This document shows, piece after piece, positions 46,783-57,600 of a stretch of 64,000 bases of DNA. The stretch is from the NCBI GenBank assembly GCA_963576475.1, contig OY754973.1, positions 8,826,052 through 8,890,051 on the forward strand, in the 5' to 3' direction. The notes under the pieces were generated by a model. That model saw only the letters and a list, made by a program, of their open reading frames with translations, was not told where the DNA came from and ran no database searches. Position numbers and translations under genes: made by a program. The stretch comes from Molanna angustata. Lineage: Eukaryota > Arthropoda > Insecta > Trichoptera > Molannidae. Position 1 is the first letter of the stretch. Each line of letters opens with the position of its first letter.

Positions 46783-47439
46783 TTTATTAAGTTATTGATT
46801 TAAATGAAATCGTAAATAATTCAATACCTATAGGTGCAAATTATTTTTTCGTGTAATTTAATAACAAAAATGAGGTTCTTTTAATAAAAATAATTACGCC
46901 ATTTAACTTGCCTATCGTCATTTTCTAAAAATTCAGTAAAACTCCTCAAATCCACCTATTCGTTTTACGCAATCTCCACGTGATGTCTGAAATTTAATTT
47001 AATTTTTTTTTCGGTTCAATTATGAAAATTCCGGCTTCAGATAAAAGTTTTGCTATTAAAGGTTTGAATTTCGCAACGCTTCCACCTTAGCCACTACATC
47101 TCCTATCATCTCCGGGATCTTAATTCAAAAGTTTGTAAAAGAGCGAAGTCATTAGCCTTCGTACCTCCGTCATCTTATCCAAGTTTCATGTCGAGGACCG
47201 CTGGTTAAATTGGACCCATGAATCACAACACTTGGGTTGCAAAAATAGTTTTATGATTCGCGAAATAATGCAGGATGATGGCTGAATGTCATGGAATAAG
47301 AAACTTGGTTTGTGTAAAATATGCTAATATATATGTCATGTACGCTTTAAAACACATATAAATTCAATAGGCCTTCATAACTGATGTCATTATTGTATTG
47401 TTTATGCCTTAAAGCTGTTTTTTGTCCAAATTTAACGCA
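46783..47439. other. Unassigned DNA; complex island
   Basis: 46960-47250 is complex and single-copy looking (GCAACGCTTCCACCTTAGCC, CATGTCGAGGACCGCTGG). No gene is recognised. Confidence 0.3.
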
Positions 47440-47908
47440 AATAAAATAAAAATAAATAAAATAAATTAAATAAATAAAATAAATAAAATAAATAAAATAA
47501 ATAAAATAAATAAAATAAATAAAATAAATAGAATAAATAATATTAATAAAATTAATAAAATAAATAAAATAAATAAAATAAATAAAATTAATAAAATTAA
47601 TAAAATAAAAAATAAATAAAAAATTTAAAATAAATAAAATAAATAAAATAAAAAAAAATAAATAAAATAAATAAAAAAATAAATAAAATAAAATTAATAA
47701 AATTAATAAAATAAATAAGATACATAAAATAAATAAAGGAAATAAAATAAATAAAATAAATCAAATAAATAAAATAAATAAAATAAATAAAATAAATAAA
47801 ATAAATAAAATAAATAAAATAAATAAAATAAATAAAATAAATAAAATAAATAAAATAAATAAAATAAATAAAATAAATAAAATAAATAAAATAAATAAAA
47901 TAATTGGA
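47440..47908. repeat. (AAATAAAAT)n-type microsatellite, left part
   Basis: Mostly a 9-bp unit (AAATAAAAT) with AAATT and AAAAAA variants. The array resumes on the other side of SINE A at 48095. Confidence 0.92.
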
Positions 47909-48094
47909 TGGGTGGATGGCAGAGCGGTTAGCGCGCTGGGTTAGTAATCCAGTGGTCGCGAGTTCGAATCCTGCCTCGACCGATCTCGTTCACCTATAGG
48001 ACAAGCATTTATTCTTAGTTTATGGAACGTAGGAAGATGTATATGTACTTGTTTAACAAGGACATAGTCATTTTTTAAAAAAAAAAAAAAAAAT
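47909..48094 (+). mobile_element. SINE A, copy 2, inside a microsatellite
   Basis: GGTGGATGGCAGAGCGGTTA, GAGTTCGAATCCTGCCTCG, CACCTATAGGACAAGC, GAAGATGTATATGTACTTG, TTAACAAGGACAT and a poly-A tail. Flanked on both sides by the same 9-bp array, so it probably inserted into the array. Confidence 0.8.
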
Positions 48095-48290
48095 TAAAAA
48101 AAAAATAAAATAAATAAAATAAATAAAATAAATAAAATAAATAAAATAAATAAAATAAATAAAATAAATAAAATAAATAAAATAAATAAAATAAATAAAA
48201 TAAATAAAATAAATAAAATAAATAAAATAAATAAAATAAATAAAATATATAAAATTAATACAAGAAATAAAATGAATAACATAAATTAAA
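48095..48290. repeat. (AAATAAAAT)n microsatellite, right part
   Basis: The 9-bp unit repeats cleanly to about 48245 and then decays. Confidence 0.92.
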
Positions 48291-48484
48291 TAAATAAAAA
48301 AAATAATGAAATATATATTTAATTGTCGACAAAATTTTACGTCTAATCTAAACCAATATTAAATTTAACATCAACTTACAGATAAAGATATTAGATATGT
48401 AGACCGAAATTTCACGGAGAAAATCCAAAGTAATGTTTTTAGGTTTTTATGTACTTATCTTGTACCTACAGATTACATGAAAAT

Positions 48485-49283
48485 TCTACGAAACACAATT
48501 GTTCGAACGCGCAATTGTACGAATAACAATTTTTCGAAAATCAGTTATCAGAATGACAACTGTCCGAAAGCAAATTATTCGATCTAACATTTGTTGGAAA
48601 ACCAATTGACCGAATTTAATATATTTTTGTGTCATTATGTTGCCTCCTTTGACATATTTGTTGCCAGTAAAATATATTCGATGAAGACTATTATTACTTG
48701 TTGTATTATTGTTGGGTACGTATGCTTGCACATTTTTAATAACTGATGTTTGGCAGCGCGGTGCGTCACCATGTTGTTTATTCCATAGATTTTTATTATA
48801 CATAATATACTATGTACATAGATGTAGTAGGTACTCCGTGCAAAAAGTGAGTCATGGAATATCGCGCGTTTGTCGTTTTGGTTGGCAACATATTTCAGTT
48901 TTCCTTACATTTCAACACATCCTAAATAACTTTTCTCTAAATCTAAATAAACAAAATGTTTTTTACGACAAATAAATCCGAAAACAATTTACATTAGTCG
49001 TTATTCTCTATGGTAAAACGATGTACTAAAACGTCAAAAATCTCCCGAAAAAATGCCTCACTTCGTTTCATACAAAATTTGCTAACTATGACATCTAGTA
49101 TATTATAATAAAAATATATGGTTTATTCCTCTCACAATACTACCGACATGACGTCATAAAAATTCGAAAAATTGTAATTTCTGATAATTGTGTGTTCGGA
49201 AAAATGTGATTCGAATAATTGACATTCGTAAAATTGATTTTCGTAAAATTGAGCATTCGAATAATTGTTTTTCGAATAATTTT
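48485..49283. mobile_element. Element with inverted arrays of 15-bp subrepeats
   Basis: The left end (about 48485-48620) is eight or nine degenerate ~15-bp units of the form CAATTGTTCGAANNN. The right end (about 49165-49283) is a similar array in the opposite orientation, TTCGAATAATTGNNN. The interior has MITE J copy 2 and unassigned DNA. No coding region. Tandem repeats within terminal inverted repeats occur in some DNA transposon families; this one is unidentified. Confidence 0.6.
48820..49100 (-). mobile_element. MITE-like repeat J, copy 2
   Basis: Reverse complement of 465-751 with about the same length: GGTACTCCGTGCA, ATATCGCGCGTTTG, TTACATTTCAACACATCCTA, ACATTAGTCGTTATTC and ACATCTAGTA end. 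It lies between the subrepeat arrays of the element at 48485-49283. Confidence 0.65.
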
Positions 49284-49747
49284 CCTGTCACCTACCTACA
49301 TATGATTACATTAATATCCTAACTATTTTTTATGCCTAAGTGTAATACCTACCAACTACACTCAGAATGCTTTTGTTTACCATGCTTGCACGGTGTATAA
49401 TGCATTTTTTTAATATATGTACATACATACTCGACATCTCTGCGAGATATCTCAATGCATTAAGGACTGCTGTCTCCATCAATCTTTCTAAATATCTTGT
49501 GTTTTAAATAGATTTCATATTTAAGTGTTTTGCATAACACGAATAACAGAAATAAACTTTTTTTTTTATAATTAAAAATATTATAAATTTACATTTGTAT
49601 TTTTGCAAATTTTTTATTATGTATTTATTTATAAATTATTATTTACTATATTGTTTATTTTGTGTGGTTTTGTATTCAAACCTGTCATGTTATTTTGTGT
49701 TTGTAAAGACTTATTATCCATAAATGTTTAATTAAAGCAATTTTAGA
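49284..49747. other. Unassigned AT-rich DNA
   Basis: I see nothing that supports a feature. Confidence 0.3.
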
Positions 49748-49935
49748 TGGGTCGATGGCAGAGCGGTAAGCGCGCTGGGCTAGTAATCCAGTGGTCGCGA
49801 GTTCGAATCCTGCCTCGACCGATTTCGTTCACCTATAGCACAAGCATTTATTTGCTTATTTTAGGGAACGTAGGAAGATATATATGTACTTGTTTAACAA
49901 GGACATATTTATTTTTTTTGATAAAAAAAAAAAAA
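49748..49935 (+). mobile_element. SINE A, copy 3
   Basis: GGGTCGATGGCAGAGCGGTA, CTAGTAATCCAGTGGTCGCG, GAGTTCGAATCCTGCCTCG, body and TTTAACAAGGACATATTTAT, then poly-A to about 49935. It is almost the consensus, so a fairly young copy. Confidence 0.8.
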
Positions 49936-50127
49936 ATTTACTGATTTCCAAAATTAAGTACAAATACGTATTGTTTTCCTTATATTAATATTTAAACATA
50001 TCTTTAAAACAATGTTACTTAAAAAAAGTATCATTTTCTATTATTTAAATAGAATTTTGTTTCAGACGGAGTTCTGATAAATGTATTTGTCATTTAAAAT
50101 GTATATTTTAACCTTGATATTAACATA

Positions 50128-50270
50128 TCAACACGCCATGTCCCTAATGGGGTAGGCAGAATGAACCGAACGCCACGTCTTTTTATGCGTACATCGTCTC
50201 ATGCATATCGGCCCTCTGATCTATTTTCTTACGTTTCCTTCTATCAAAATCTCACTTATATTACTTACAC
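50128..50270 (-). pseudogene. RTE-like LINE E, 3' end only
   Basis: Plus-strand CACGCCATGTCCCTAATGGG, GGTAGGCAGAATGAACCGAA, CGCCACG and CATCGTCTCATGCAT are the reverse complement of the last coding blocks (the MRRCM to WRS... part) and 3' hairpin of family E. Strongly truncated. Confidence 0.6.
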
Positions 50271-51227
50271 ATTTTAAAATTGTACACATATAATAGTATA
50301 TGTTTCATAAAAATAGTATGTGCTTTCTCAGAATTCTAATAAGTACCTTTAATATGATTTTGACATTAATTTTCCGATTTCATTCAAAAACTAGATATTC
50401 ACAGATTATTTATTTCAAATTGCTATGTGAAAATAAAATAATTTTCAAGAAACGTACAATGTCCTTAAATTTTCTTACTTCAACACTGCACAGAACGGGT
50501 TAATCTCACGTTCAACTTATGAATTTCCTTTGGCCTATCATGATCCGCGTGGCTATAATTTAATTTATTTTACCTTGGAGGTGAAACTTTCACCATTTTA
50601 ATTTGCAGTAAATCTTAAAACTTGTTTGTCGTCTAAACTTTCGAGGTAAGACCGGGCTTCAACCAGAGATTTCTAAATATGGTTTATTATAGTTGTATTT
50701 TTTCATAAATATATTTTTTTGTGATATTATGGTTTGTAAATTCTACATATCTTCCGCAGTTCTTTATTCTTAGTGAAGTTTGCACTGCATGATCTTCATG
50801 CATCATCACATGGTCATATCATCTCAATCTTGACTCTTTTATCTTTTCTGTCACAGGAACCACCCTGGGTTGCGTTCACAACGAGCACCGAACGTTTCAA
50901 GCCATTCATAATGACCGGAAACACACGCTCGAAAGACACTCCGTGGCGTTCAGATTGAACACCGTGTGCACGCACCAAACGCTCGGTAATGTTGTCGGGT
51001 GAAAAACGCTTTGACAGTTATTGATTTAGTTAGTCTATTTTATCTGTGGAATGATGACTATGCCTTCACAAAGAGGTTAATTTATAAAAATATTATTCAA
51101 CAATTTCCAATAATAGGTCAGAGATCATTATTTACAGCACTGCTCAATTGTTGTCTTTCGATGAAAATATAACCTAAAAAGAAACATGTATGATAAATGA
51201 CATTTGTCATTTAAAACACCCGATGGT
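50271..51227. other. Unassigned DNA
   Basis: 50865-51020 contains related GC-richer phrases (GAGCACCGAACGTTTC, GTGCACGCACCAAACGCTCGG) suggestive of a small old repeat. No gene is recognised. Confidence 0.3.
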
Positions 51228-51275
51228 GTTTTTCACACCAATCTTACCCGTTCAGGTAAGATTGGTGTGAAAAAC
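51228..51275. repeat. Perfect 21-bp inverted repeat, 6-nt loop
   Basis: Arms 51228-51248 and 51255-51275 are exactly complementary (core CACACCAATCTTACC), loop CGTTCA. Confidence 0.87.
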
Positions 51276-51333
51276 GACATAATCTACAACTTCAGGAACA
51301 TTCGACACCCGACGTCGAGCGTTGAATCTCAAC

Positions 51334-51774
51334 ACAGCCCTGAAATTTTACAAAGCATTCTTTGCGGGGTGAAATTCCTTGTCACACCTCCAGAGCACCT
51401 TATAATCCTCTTCACGTAAAAAACACTGTAAAAAAACACCGAATTAAATTTAAAAAAACATAAATTATATTTTATGAAATTTTAAAATGTGTAAGATCTC
51501 CACAAGTCATGTTTATTATATTTTTATTAATTTGCATTGCGATTAGGACAAACAATAATGATATATATTACATATCTTCAACGAACAATAATGATATATA
51601 TTACATATCTTCAACGAACAATAATGATATACATCATCTTCAACGTGAAGAAGAATATAAGGTGCTCTGGAAGTGTGACAAGGCTATACAGATAGAGATG
51701 CACCTTTGAAGTGGTATTTTTTGTTCAAAGCATTTCACCCCGCAAAGAATGCTTTGTAAAATTTCAGGGCTGTT
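51334..51774. repeat. Large imperfect inverted repeat
   Basis: Left arm 51334-51418 (CAGCCCTGAAATTTTACAAA to CCTCTTCACGT) is complementary to 51641-51774. The right arm has about 47 extra bp in its middle (CTATACAGATAGAGATGCAC...). The loop contains the 33-bp tandem repeat. The right arm runs straight into truncated SINE C. Confidence 0.8.
51552..51645 (+). repeat. 33-bp tandem repeat, about 2.9 units
   Basis: Units AACAATAATGATATATATTA + CATATCTTCAACG; the third has a 4-bp deletion. It lies in the loop of the large inverted repeat. Confidence 0.92.
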
Positions 51775-51965
51775 GGTTAAATATCTGACTGCTGAGCCAA
51801 AGGTCCCGGGTTCGATTCCCGGTGAAGACACAGTTTTTATTTTTTTTCAGTCTGGATCTGTGAGACGATGAATATCGTAAGTCTCCAGAATGTGGCAACT
51901 AGTTATTGGGTTCGTGTTAAATTAATATTTGACATAGTACCTGTTAGTTGCCCGAGAAGCAATAT
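51775..51965 (+). mobile_element. SINE C, copy 3, head-truncated
   Basis: Begins within the tRNA-like head (TTGGTTAAATATCTGACTGC), then the GGTTCGATTCCCGGTG B box, CAGTCTGGATCTGTGAGACG, GTGGCAACTAGTTATTGGG and GTTGCCCGAGAAGCAA, followed by AATAAATAAATAA. Well preserved apart from the missing first ~20 bp. Confidence 0.78.
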
Positions 51966-52954
51966 TAAATAAATAAATAAATATTATTACTTTATCTTCA
52001 CATAAAATCAAAGTGTTATTAAGTTCACCTCCCAAACGAAATGATAAGCGAAGTAAAGATTTTCAAATTGATGAAGTGAAAATTTGCCAAGTCGCCGAAT
52101 ATTTCTTATTAATCTTCTTAAGTGTTTATCATAAAGTTGGTTAGGGTTGGAGGGGGGAGACACAGGAAATATACCGTAAAATGTTTCCAGTTTTCTGGTG
52201 CCAGAACCTGTAGATACCTACCTGCCTATTTGGTTCCTGCCATTCAGACGACATCTGTACCTGACTCTCTTCGACGGTCCAATATTCCAACGGGGAGAGC
52301 ACAAATTTCCTCTTTAAATTGAGTTAACTTGTTCATTAGAGATAAGCAGATCGGGAGTTGAAGGGTTTCGGCAGTGAACCGACTGCAACAGAAATCGGTT
52401 CAGGACTATTCAGGAAATTTATCTATTGGTTTTACAAGAATGTTTAAATTTTCGTATGATAATTGCAAATATGCAATGTAATCTGAATTTGTCTATCAGA
52501 ATAAACATATTACAGAAGGTAAAATGAACCGTGTACAAAAACACAATTCCGTTAAAACATCAAGAAAAAACATTTTTCTTCTTCTTCTTGTAGTAATCAT
52601 AAAATTTCTCAGTTGAGTAACGCTGATGAAGCAGATTTGATTAAGGTGATTTATGTAAAAAAATATCGTACATTTTTTTAAGAATGAGTATAACAAAGTA
52701 AGTTTTATACTACTGTTGATATAAAACGAGCTTTTTTGAAAAGATATTTTGAATTATATTTCAGTGTACCTATAGAGGATATAAATATTTTTACAATTTC
52801 AAAATATAACCAAAAAAGCAATGTCTTGACCTGTATAACTCTTCTTTTTATCTCCCGAAAACTTACGAATCAAATATAAGGCCGTGTAACTTTAAAAGTT
52901 CAAGCAAGGCCGGAAGGCCCTTTCATGGATATTGCACGAATACATGTCATTTAT
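51966..52954. other. Unassigned DNA
   Basis: Mixed composition. I see no gene or repeat that I can place. Confidence 0.3.
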
Positions 52955-53366
52955 TAATAGAATTAAAGTGAACACTTTGAGATGGTTTGGGGAGAATGAA
53001 TGAGGAACGCCTGACGAAGAAAATATACATTGCGGACAGGAATCGAATGAGAGAACCGCCCAAAGAAGGGATGGCACGTCCATGTGAACGGTATTTTGAA
53101 AGACGGAAACGTCTGAAGCATGAACAACAGACGAACAAGTATAAGACGGTGTATGAATGTCGACGAGGCGATGAATGAGTGCCAAGATAGAAATAAATGG
53201 CGTTCGGTTCTTTCTGCCTAAACCGCGAGGGACATGGCGTGATGGTATGTATATGTATGTACTGTAGTTAAGGTATCGGCCAACAAAATATATGTAGGCT
53301 GTGAAGAACACACATTTTTTCTTACTTGGTGAATGGGCTATTGTCTCTTTCGTAGTAAGTATTGTT
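52955..53366 (+). pseudogene. RTE-like LINE E, relic
   Basis: Encodes a decayed MNEERLTKKIYIADRNRM and later a K-T-V-Y-E-C-R block with frame breaks, then the family 3' end (GGGACATGGCGTGATGGTATG-type). The stretch 53197-53366 is the same as 55799-55968, offset 2602 bp, while the part to its left is more diverged. This is one parent of the chimeric copy at 55968. Confidence 0.65.
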
Positions 53367-53851
53367 GGTGTAATACATATTGTATTAAAACAGGAGCTCG
53401 TGGAAACTTATGTAAATACTAACGTTTCGACTCAAATACGGATTTATTTTATTCGATCGCAAACTTTTGAAAAATCCGAGATAATTACGAACCATAAAAT
53501 ATATAGTTAATATAAAAAATATATATATTTTTTCAGTGTCGAGTTAATCCAGTACCGGTTCGAGTTTTCTCCAGGCCTCCTGAGTAGGGATTTTTTCCTT
53601 GAAACACTTTCAATTTGGCAAAAGGGAGTTGGAAGGAATTGCCTGATAATGATTACGATACCAGGTGTTGGGATAGGAGAGACCCTTACGTAAACTTACC
53701 TATAAGAAGACACGGACCAAGTTTGGGTTTTATCGAATCGGAAATAATGGATTTTTATTGCTTTATCTTCTCACAATCATCTGTTTTATCGCCTTCAGTA
53801 AAATATATATTTTGAAGATATTAATAAACTTTTAAGTATCTATTGTGAAGG
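53367..53851. other. 485-bp segment absent from the second junction
   Basis: It lies between the LINE E end and the tandem duplication in the first copy, but has no counterpart at 55967/55968. It holds AATCCAGTACCGGTTCGAG and GGGAGTTGGAAGGAATTGCC, complex and non-repetitive. No gene is recognised. Confidence 0.5.
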
Positions 53852-53882
53852 TGTGGCTAGTGAATATTGTGGACCTATATGT

Positions 53883-54072
53883 ATATCTGCCTTGTTTACT
53901 TGTTTTAATAATTGTCTGCCTCGTTAACTTGTTTATTAATTATATCCGCCTTGATTACTTGTTTAATAATTATATCTGCCTTGTTAACTTGTATTATTAA
54001 TTATATCTGCCCTGTTTACTTATAAAATAATTATATCTGCCTTGTTTACTTATTTAATAAATATATCTGCTT
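53883..54072 (+). repeat. 30-bp minisatellite, about 7 units
   Basis: Units of 29-31 bp: TATATCTGCCTTGTTTACTT then GTTTAATAAT, with point differences. Duplicated at 55999-56188. Confidence 0.88.
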
Positions 54073-54350
54073 TTTTTGTGCATCCTGTTTAAGTGGTGAT
54101 TTTAAAAGGAACTTCAATTTACATGAAATTATCAACTTAAACGTATTTTCAGTGCAGAAGAGCAAGATTGAATTTCTATTTTGTTATGCAATTTACCGAG
54201 GATGTCAGACTAAATTTCATAGAATAGGAATACCTCAGAATTTATTGTCGGCTTTCTAATTTATACAAATAAAAAAAAATCTCATCCAAAAACGTAGTCT
54301 ACAATTTGACCGTATGAGGTAGGAATGTATGAGGTCATAATATATAGGAC

Positions 54351-54942
54351 TAGTGATGAGCAAAAGTGTTGTAGTCTTAGTCCGCATGTGTCCGCATGTC
54401 CGCAAGTCCGCATGTGTCGCTGCAAGATCAAGACCAGGTGGTACAAGATCAAGTCCAATACCAAGACCAGGCGTTGCAAGACCAAAAGTCTTGCAAGATC
54501 TAATGAAAAAGTGTTGCGGTCTTGTTTTTTTTTTAACATTTATTTTTAATTAAAAAGTATGCAATTAAATACGTACTTTCGATATGTGTAAATTGTTGTT
54601 TATTGACAAAAATCATTGTTATTACCAGTTTTTAAAAAACAATTAAACATACTTTTAATAAAAGAAGCAGGAGCTGCAAGACTTCCAAGTTTCCAAGACC
54701 AAGACTAGGTATGCAAGATCTAAACCAAGACTCCATTGTGTAAAGTCAAAGACCGGGAATCCAAGACCAACACCCCATCTGTAAATGCAAGATGAAGATC
54801 GGGGGTGAAAGACTAAGGCCCATGTGTAAATGCAAAGCAAAGACCGGGGGTGCAAGACCAAGACCGCATCTGTAAATGCAAGACAAAGACCGGGGGTGCA
54901 AGACTTAGATCCCGCTCTAGGTCTCGCATTTGCTCATCAATA
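54351..54942 (+). mobile_element. hAT-like MITE, 592 bp, copy in unit 1
   Basis: Left end TAGTGATGAGCAAA and right end TTTGCTCATCAATA are inverted repeats with one mismatch. The flanks TATAGGAC (54343-54350) and TGTAGGAC (54943-54950) are an 8-bp duplication with one difference. The body is rich in GCAAGACCAAGACC and CCGGGGGTGCAAGAC phrases. 8-bp duplication and TAGTGATG-type ends fit hAT. No transposase, so non-autonomous. Confidence 0.75.
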
Positions 54943-54967
54943 TGTAGGACATTAAAATTGTAAATGA

Positions 54968-55140
54968 TGGGTCGATGGCAGAGCGGTTAGCGCGCTGGGC
55001 TAGCAATCCAGTGGTCGCGAGTTCGAATCCTGCTTCGACCGTTTTCGTTCACCTATTGCACAAGCATTTATGCTTCTTTTAGGGAACGCAGGAAGATTTA
55101 TATGTACTTGTTTAACAAGGACAAATGCATTTAAAAAAAA
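54968..55140 (+). mobile_element. SINE A, copy 4 (unit 1)
   Basis: GGGTCGATGGCAGAGCGGTT, GGGCTAGCAATCCAGTGG, GAGTTCGAATCCTGCTTCG, body and TTTAACAAGGACAAATGC, then A8. It begins about 18 bp after the hAT-like MITE target duplication. Confidence 0.8.
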
Positions 55141-55484
55141 TACCTACCTATTGAGTTCTAAAAAATAAACTTTTTAATGAGAGCACATTGCTTGTTTAAA
55201 TAAAAGATCATTTCACGTAAAACAGATATTTACAGGGACATAATGAGACTAAACAAGGAACTGTTTTCAATTAAGGAACATTTAACAGGTTCGTGGCTAG
55301 GTGGTGAACTAAAATGAAAATTTTAATTCAATTGTCCGCTATTTAGTATGCAGTATAATTTGATAATAGCTATATAGAAGCTTATAGCGGTAGGAACTTG
55401 GAGGAACCCTATCTAATAATCTCACAGGAGAAGTAAACTTTATTTTATACTGCGAAAATTAGCGTGCAAAAATAATTTTAGAAG

Positions 55485-55967
55485 GTAAGATTACAAATGA
55501 GGACATAAGGAAAGAATGTGAGATAGATAAAGAAAGAAGTCATGAATGGAATGATAGTGAACACATTGAGATGATTTGGCCACACGGGGAGAATGAATGA
55601 GGATCGCCTGACGAAGATAATATACATTGCGGTCAGGAATGGAATGAGAGGTCGGGGCCGCCCAAGGAAGGGATGGCACGTCCATGTGAACGGTATTTTG
55701 AAAGACGGACATGTTAGAAGCTTGAACAACAGACAAACATGTATAAGACGATGTATGAATGTCGACGAGGCGATGAATGTGTGTCAAGATAGAAATGAGT
55801 GGCGTTCGGTTCTTTCTGCCTAAACCGCGAGGGACATGGCGTGATGGTATGTATATGTATGTACTGTAGTTAAGGTATCGGCCAACAAAATATATGTAGG
55901 CTGTGAAGAACACACATTTTTTCTTACTTGGTGAATGGGCTATTGTCTCTTTCGTAGTAAGTATTGT
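55485..55967 (+). pseudogene. RTE-like LINE E, chimeric copy (unit 1)
   Basis: Encodes ITNEDIRKECEID-like, then MNEDRLTKIIYIAVRNGMRG, RGRPRKGWHVHVNGILKDGH and a C-I-R-R-C-M-N-V-D-E-A-M-N-V-C block to WRSVLSA. The left part equals unit 2. The part from about 55799 to 55967, including the 3' end and flank, equals 53197-53366. So the two halves come from different parent copies. It has no RT domain. Confidence 0.75.
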
Positions 55968-55998
55968 TGTGGCTAGTGAATATTGTGGACCTATATGT

Positions 55999-56188
55999 AT
56001 ATCTGCCTTGTTTACTTGTTTTAATAATTGTCTGCCTCGTTAACTTGTTTATTAATTATATCCGCCTTGATTACTTGTTTAATAATTATATCTGCCTTGT
56101 TAACTTGTATTATTAATTATATCTGCCCTGTTTACTTATAAAATAATTATATCTGCCTTGTTTACTTATTTAATAAATATATCTGCTT
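55999..56188 (+). repeat. 30-bp minisatellite, duplicate
   Basis: Same unit count and variants as 53883-54072. Confidence 0.85.
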
Positions 56189-56466
56189 TTTTTGTGCATC
56201 CTGTTTAAGTGGTGATTTTAAAAGGAACTTCAATTTACATGAAATTATCAACTTAAACGTATTTTCAGTGCAGAAGAGCAAGATTGAATTTCTATTTTGT
56301 TATGCAATTTACCGAGGATGTCAGACTAAATTTCATAGAATAGGAATACCTCAGAATTTATTGTCGGCTTTCTAATTTATACAAATAAAAAAAAATCTCA
56401 TCCAAAAACGTAGTCTACAATTTGACCGTATGAGGTAGGAATGTATGAGGTCATAATATATAGGAC

Positions 56467-57058
56467 TAGTGATGAGCAAAAGTGTTGTAGTCTTAGTCCG
56501 CATGTGTCCGCATGTCCGCAAGTCCGCATGTGTCGCTGCAAGATCAAGACCAGGTGGTACAAGATCAAGTCCAATACCAAGACCAGGCGTTGCAAGACCA
56601 AAAGTCTTGCAAGATCTAATGAAAAAGTGTTGCGGTCTTGTTTTTTTTTTAACATTTATTTTTAATTAAAAAGTATGCAATTAAATACGTACTTTCGATA
56701 TGTGTAAATTGTTGTTTATTGACAAAAATCATTGTTATTACCAGTTTTTAAAAAACAATTAAACATACTTTTAATAAAAGAAGCAGGAGCTGCAAGACTT
56801 CCAAGTTTCCAAGACCAAGACTAGGTATGCAAGATCTAAACCAAGACTCCATTGTGTAAAGTCAAAGACCGGGAATCCAAGACCAACACCCCATCTGTAA
56901 ATGCAAGATGAAGATCGGGGGTGAAAGACTAAGGCCCATGTGTAAATGCAAAGCAAAGACCGGGGGTGCAAGACCAAGACCGCATCTGTAAATGCAAGAC
57001 AAAGACCGGGGGTGCAAGACTTAGATCCCGCTCTAGGTCTCGCATTTGCTCATCAATA
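56467..57058 (+). mobile_element. hAT-like MITE, copy in unit 2
   Basis: Same ends and flanking 8-bp near-duplication as at 54351-54942, so it was copied by the segmental duplication and is not a new insertion. Confidence 0.75.
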
Positions 57059-57083
57059 TGTAGGACATTAAAATTGTAAATGA

Positions 57084-57256
57084 TGGGTCGATGGCAGAGC
57101 GGTTAGCGCGCTGGGCTAGCAATCCAGTGGTCGCGAGTTCGAATCCTGCTTCGACCGTTTTCGTTCACCTATTGCACAAGCATTTATGCTTCTTTTAGGG
57201 AACGCAGGAAGATTTATATGTACTTGTTTAACAAGGACAAATGCATTTAAAAAAAA
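57084..57256 (+). mobile_element. SINE A, copy 5 (unit 2)
   Basis: Same as the copy at 54968, at a +2116 offset, carried along with the duplication. Confidence 0.8.
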
Positions 57257-57600
57257 TACCTACCTATTGAGTTCTAAAAAATAAACTTTTTAATGAGAGC
57301 ACATTGCTTGTTTAAATAAAAGATCATTTCACGTAAAACAGATATTTACAGGGACATAATGAGACTAAACAAGGAACTGTTTTCAATTAAGGAACATTTA
57401 ACAGGTTCGTGGCTAGGTGGTGAACTAAAATGAAAATTTTAATTCAATTGTCCGCTATTTAGTATGCAGTATAATTTGATAATAGCTATATAGAAGCTTA
57501 TAGCGGTAGGAACTTGGAGGAACCCTATCTAATAATCTCACAGGAGAAGTAAACTTTATTTTATACTGCGAAAATTAGCGTGCAAAAATAATTTTAGAAG

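Larger units (their letters stand above)
53852..55967 (+). repeat. Tandem duplication, unit 1 (2116 bp)
   Basis: Aligns with 55968-57927 at a constant +2116 bp offset until a 10-bp AAATGAGGAC duplication near 57611 adds 10. Very few differences are visible. It contains, in order, a 30-bp minisatellite, the hAT-like MITE, SINE A copy 4 and a LINE E copy. Confidence 0.93.

Noticed and set aside
48094..48282. Leu-Phe-Ile repeat frame
   Set aside because: Translation of the 9-bp microsatellite.
49748..49820. tRNA gene (Thr-like loop) in SINE A
   Set aside because: Boxes A and B are present, but five copies with the same downstream body and A tail exist in the window, and the stems are imperfect. 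It is a SINE head.
53883..54072. CRISPR-like regularly spaced repeats
   Set aside because: Contiguous 30-bp degenerate tandem repeat with no spacers.
54282..54549. Frames within the CAAGACC-rich MITE
   Set aside because: Low-complexity translation of a non-coding repeat, identical in both duplicate units because the DNA is duplicated.
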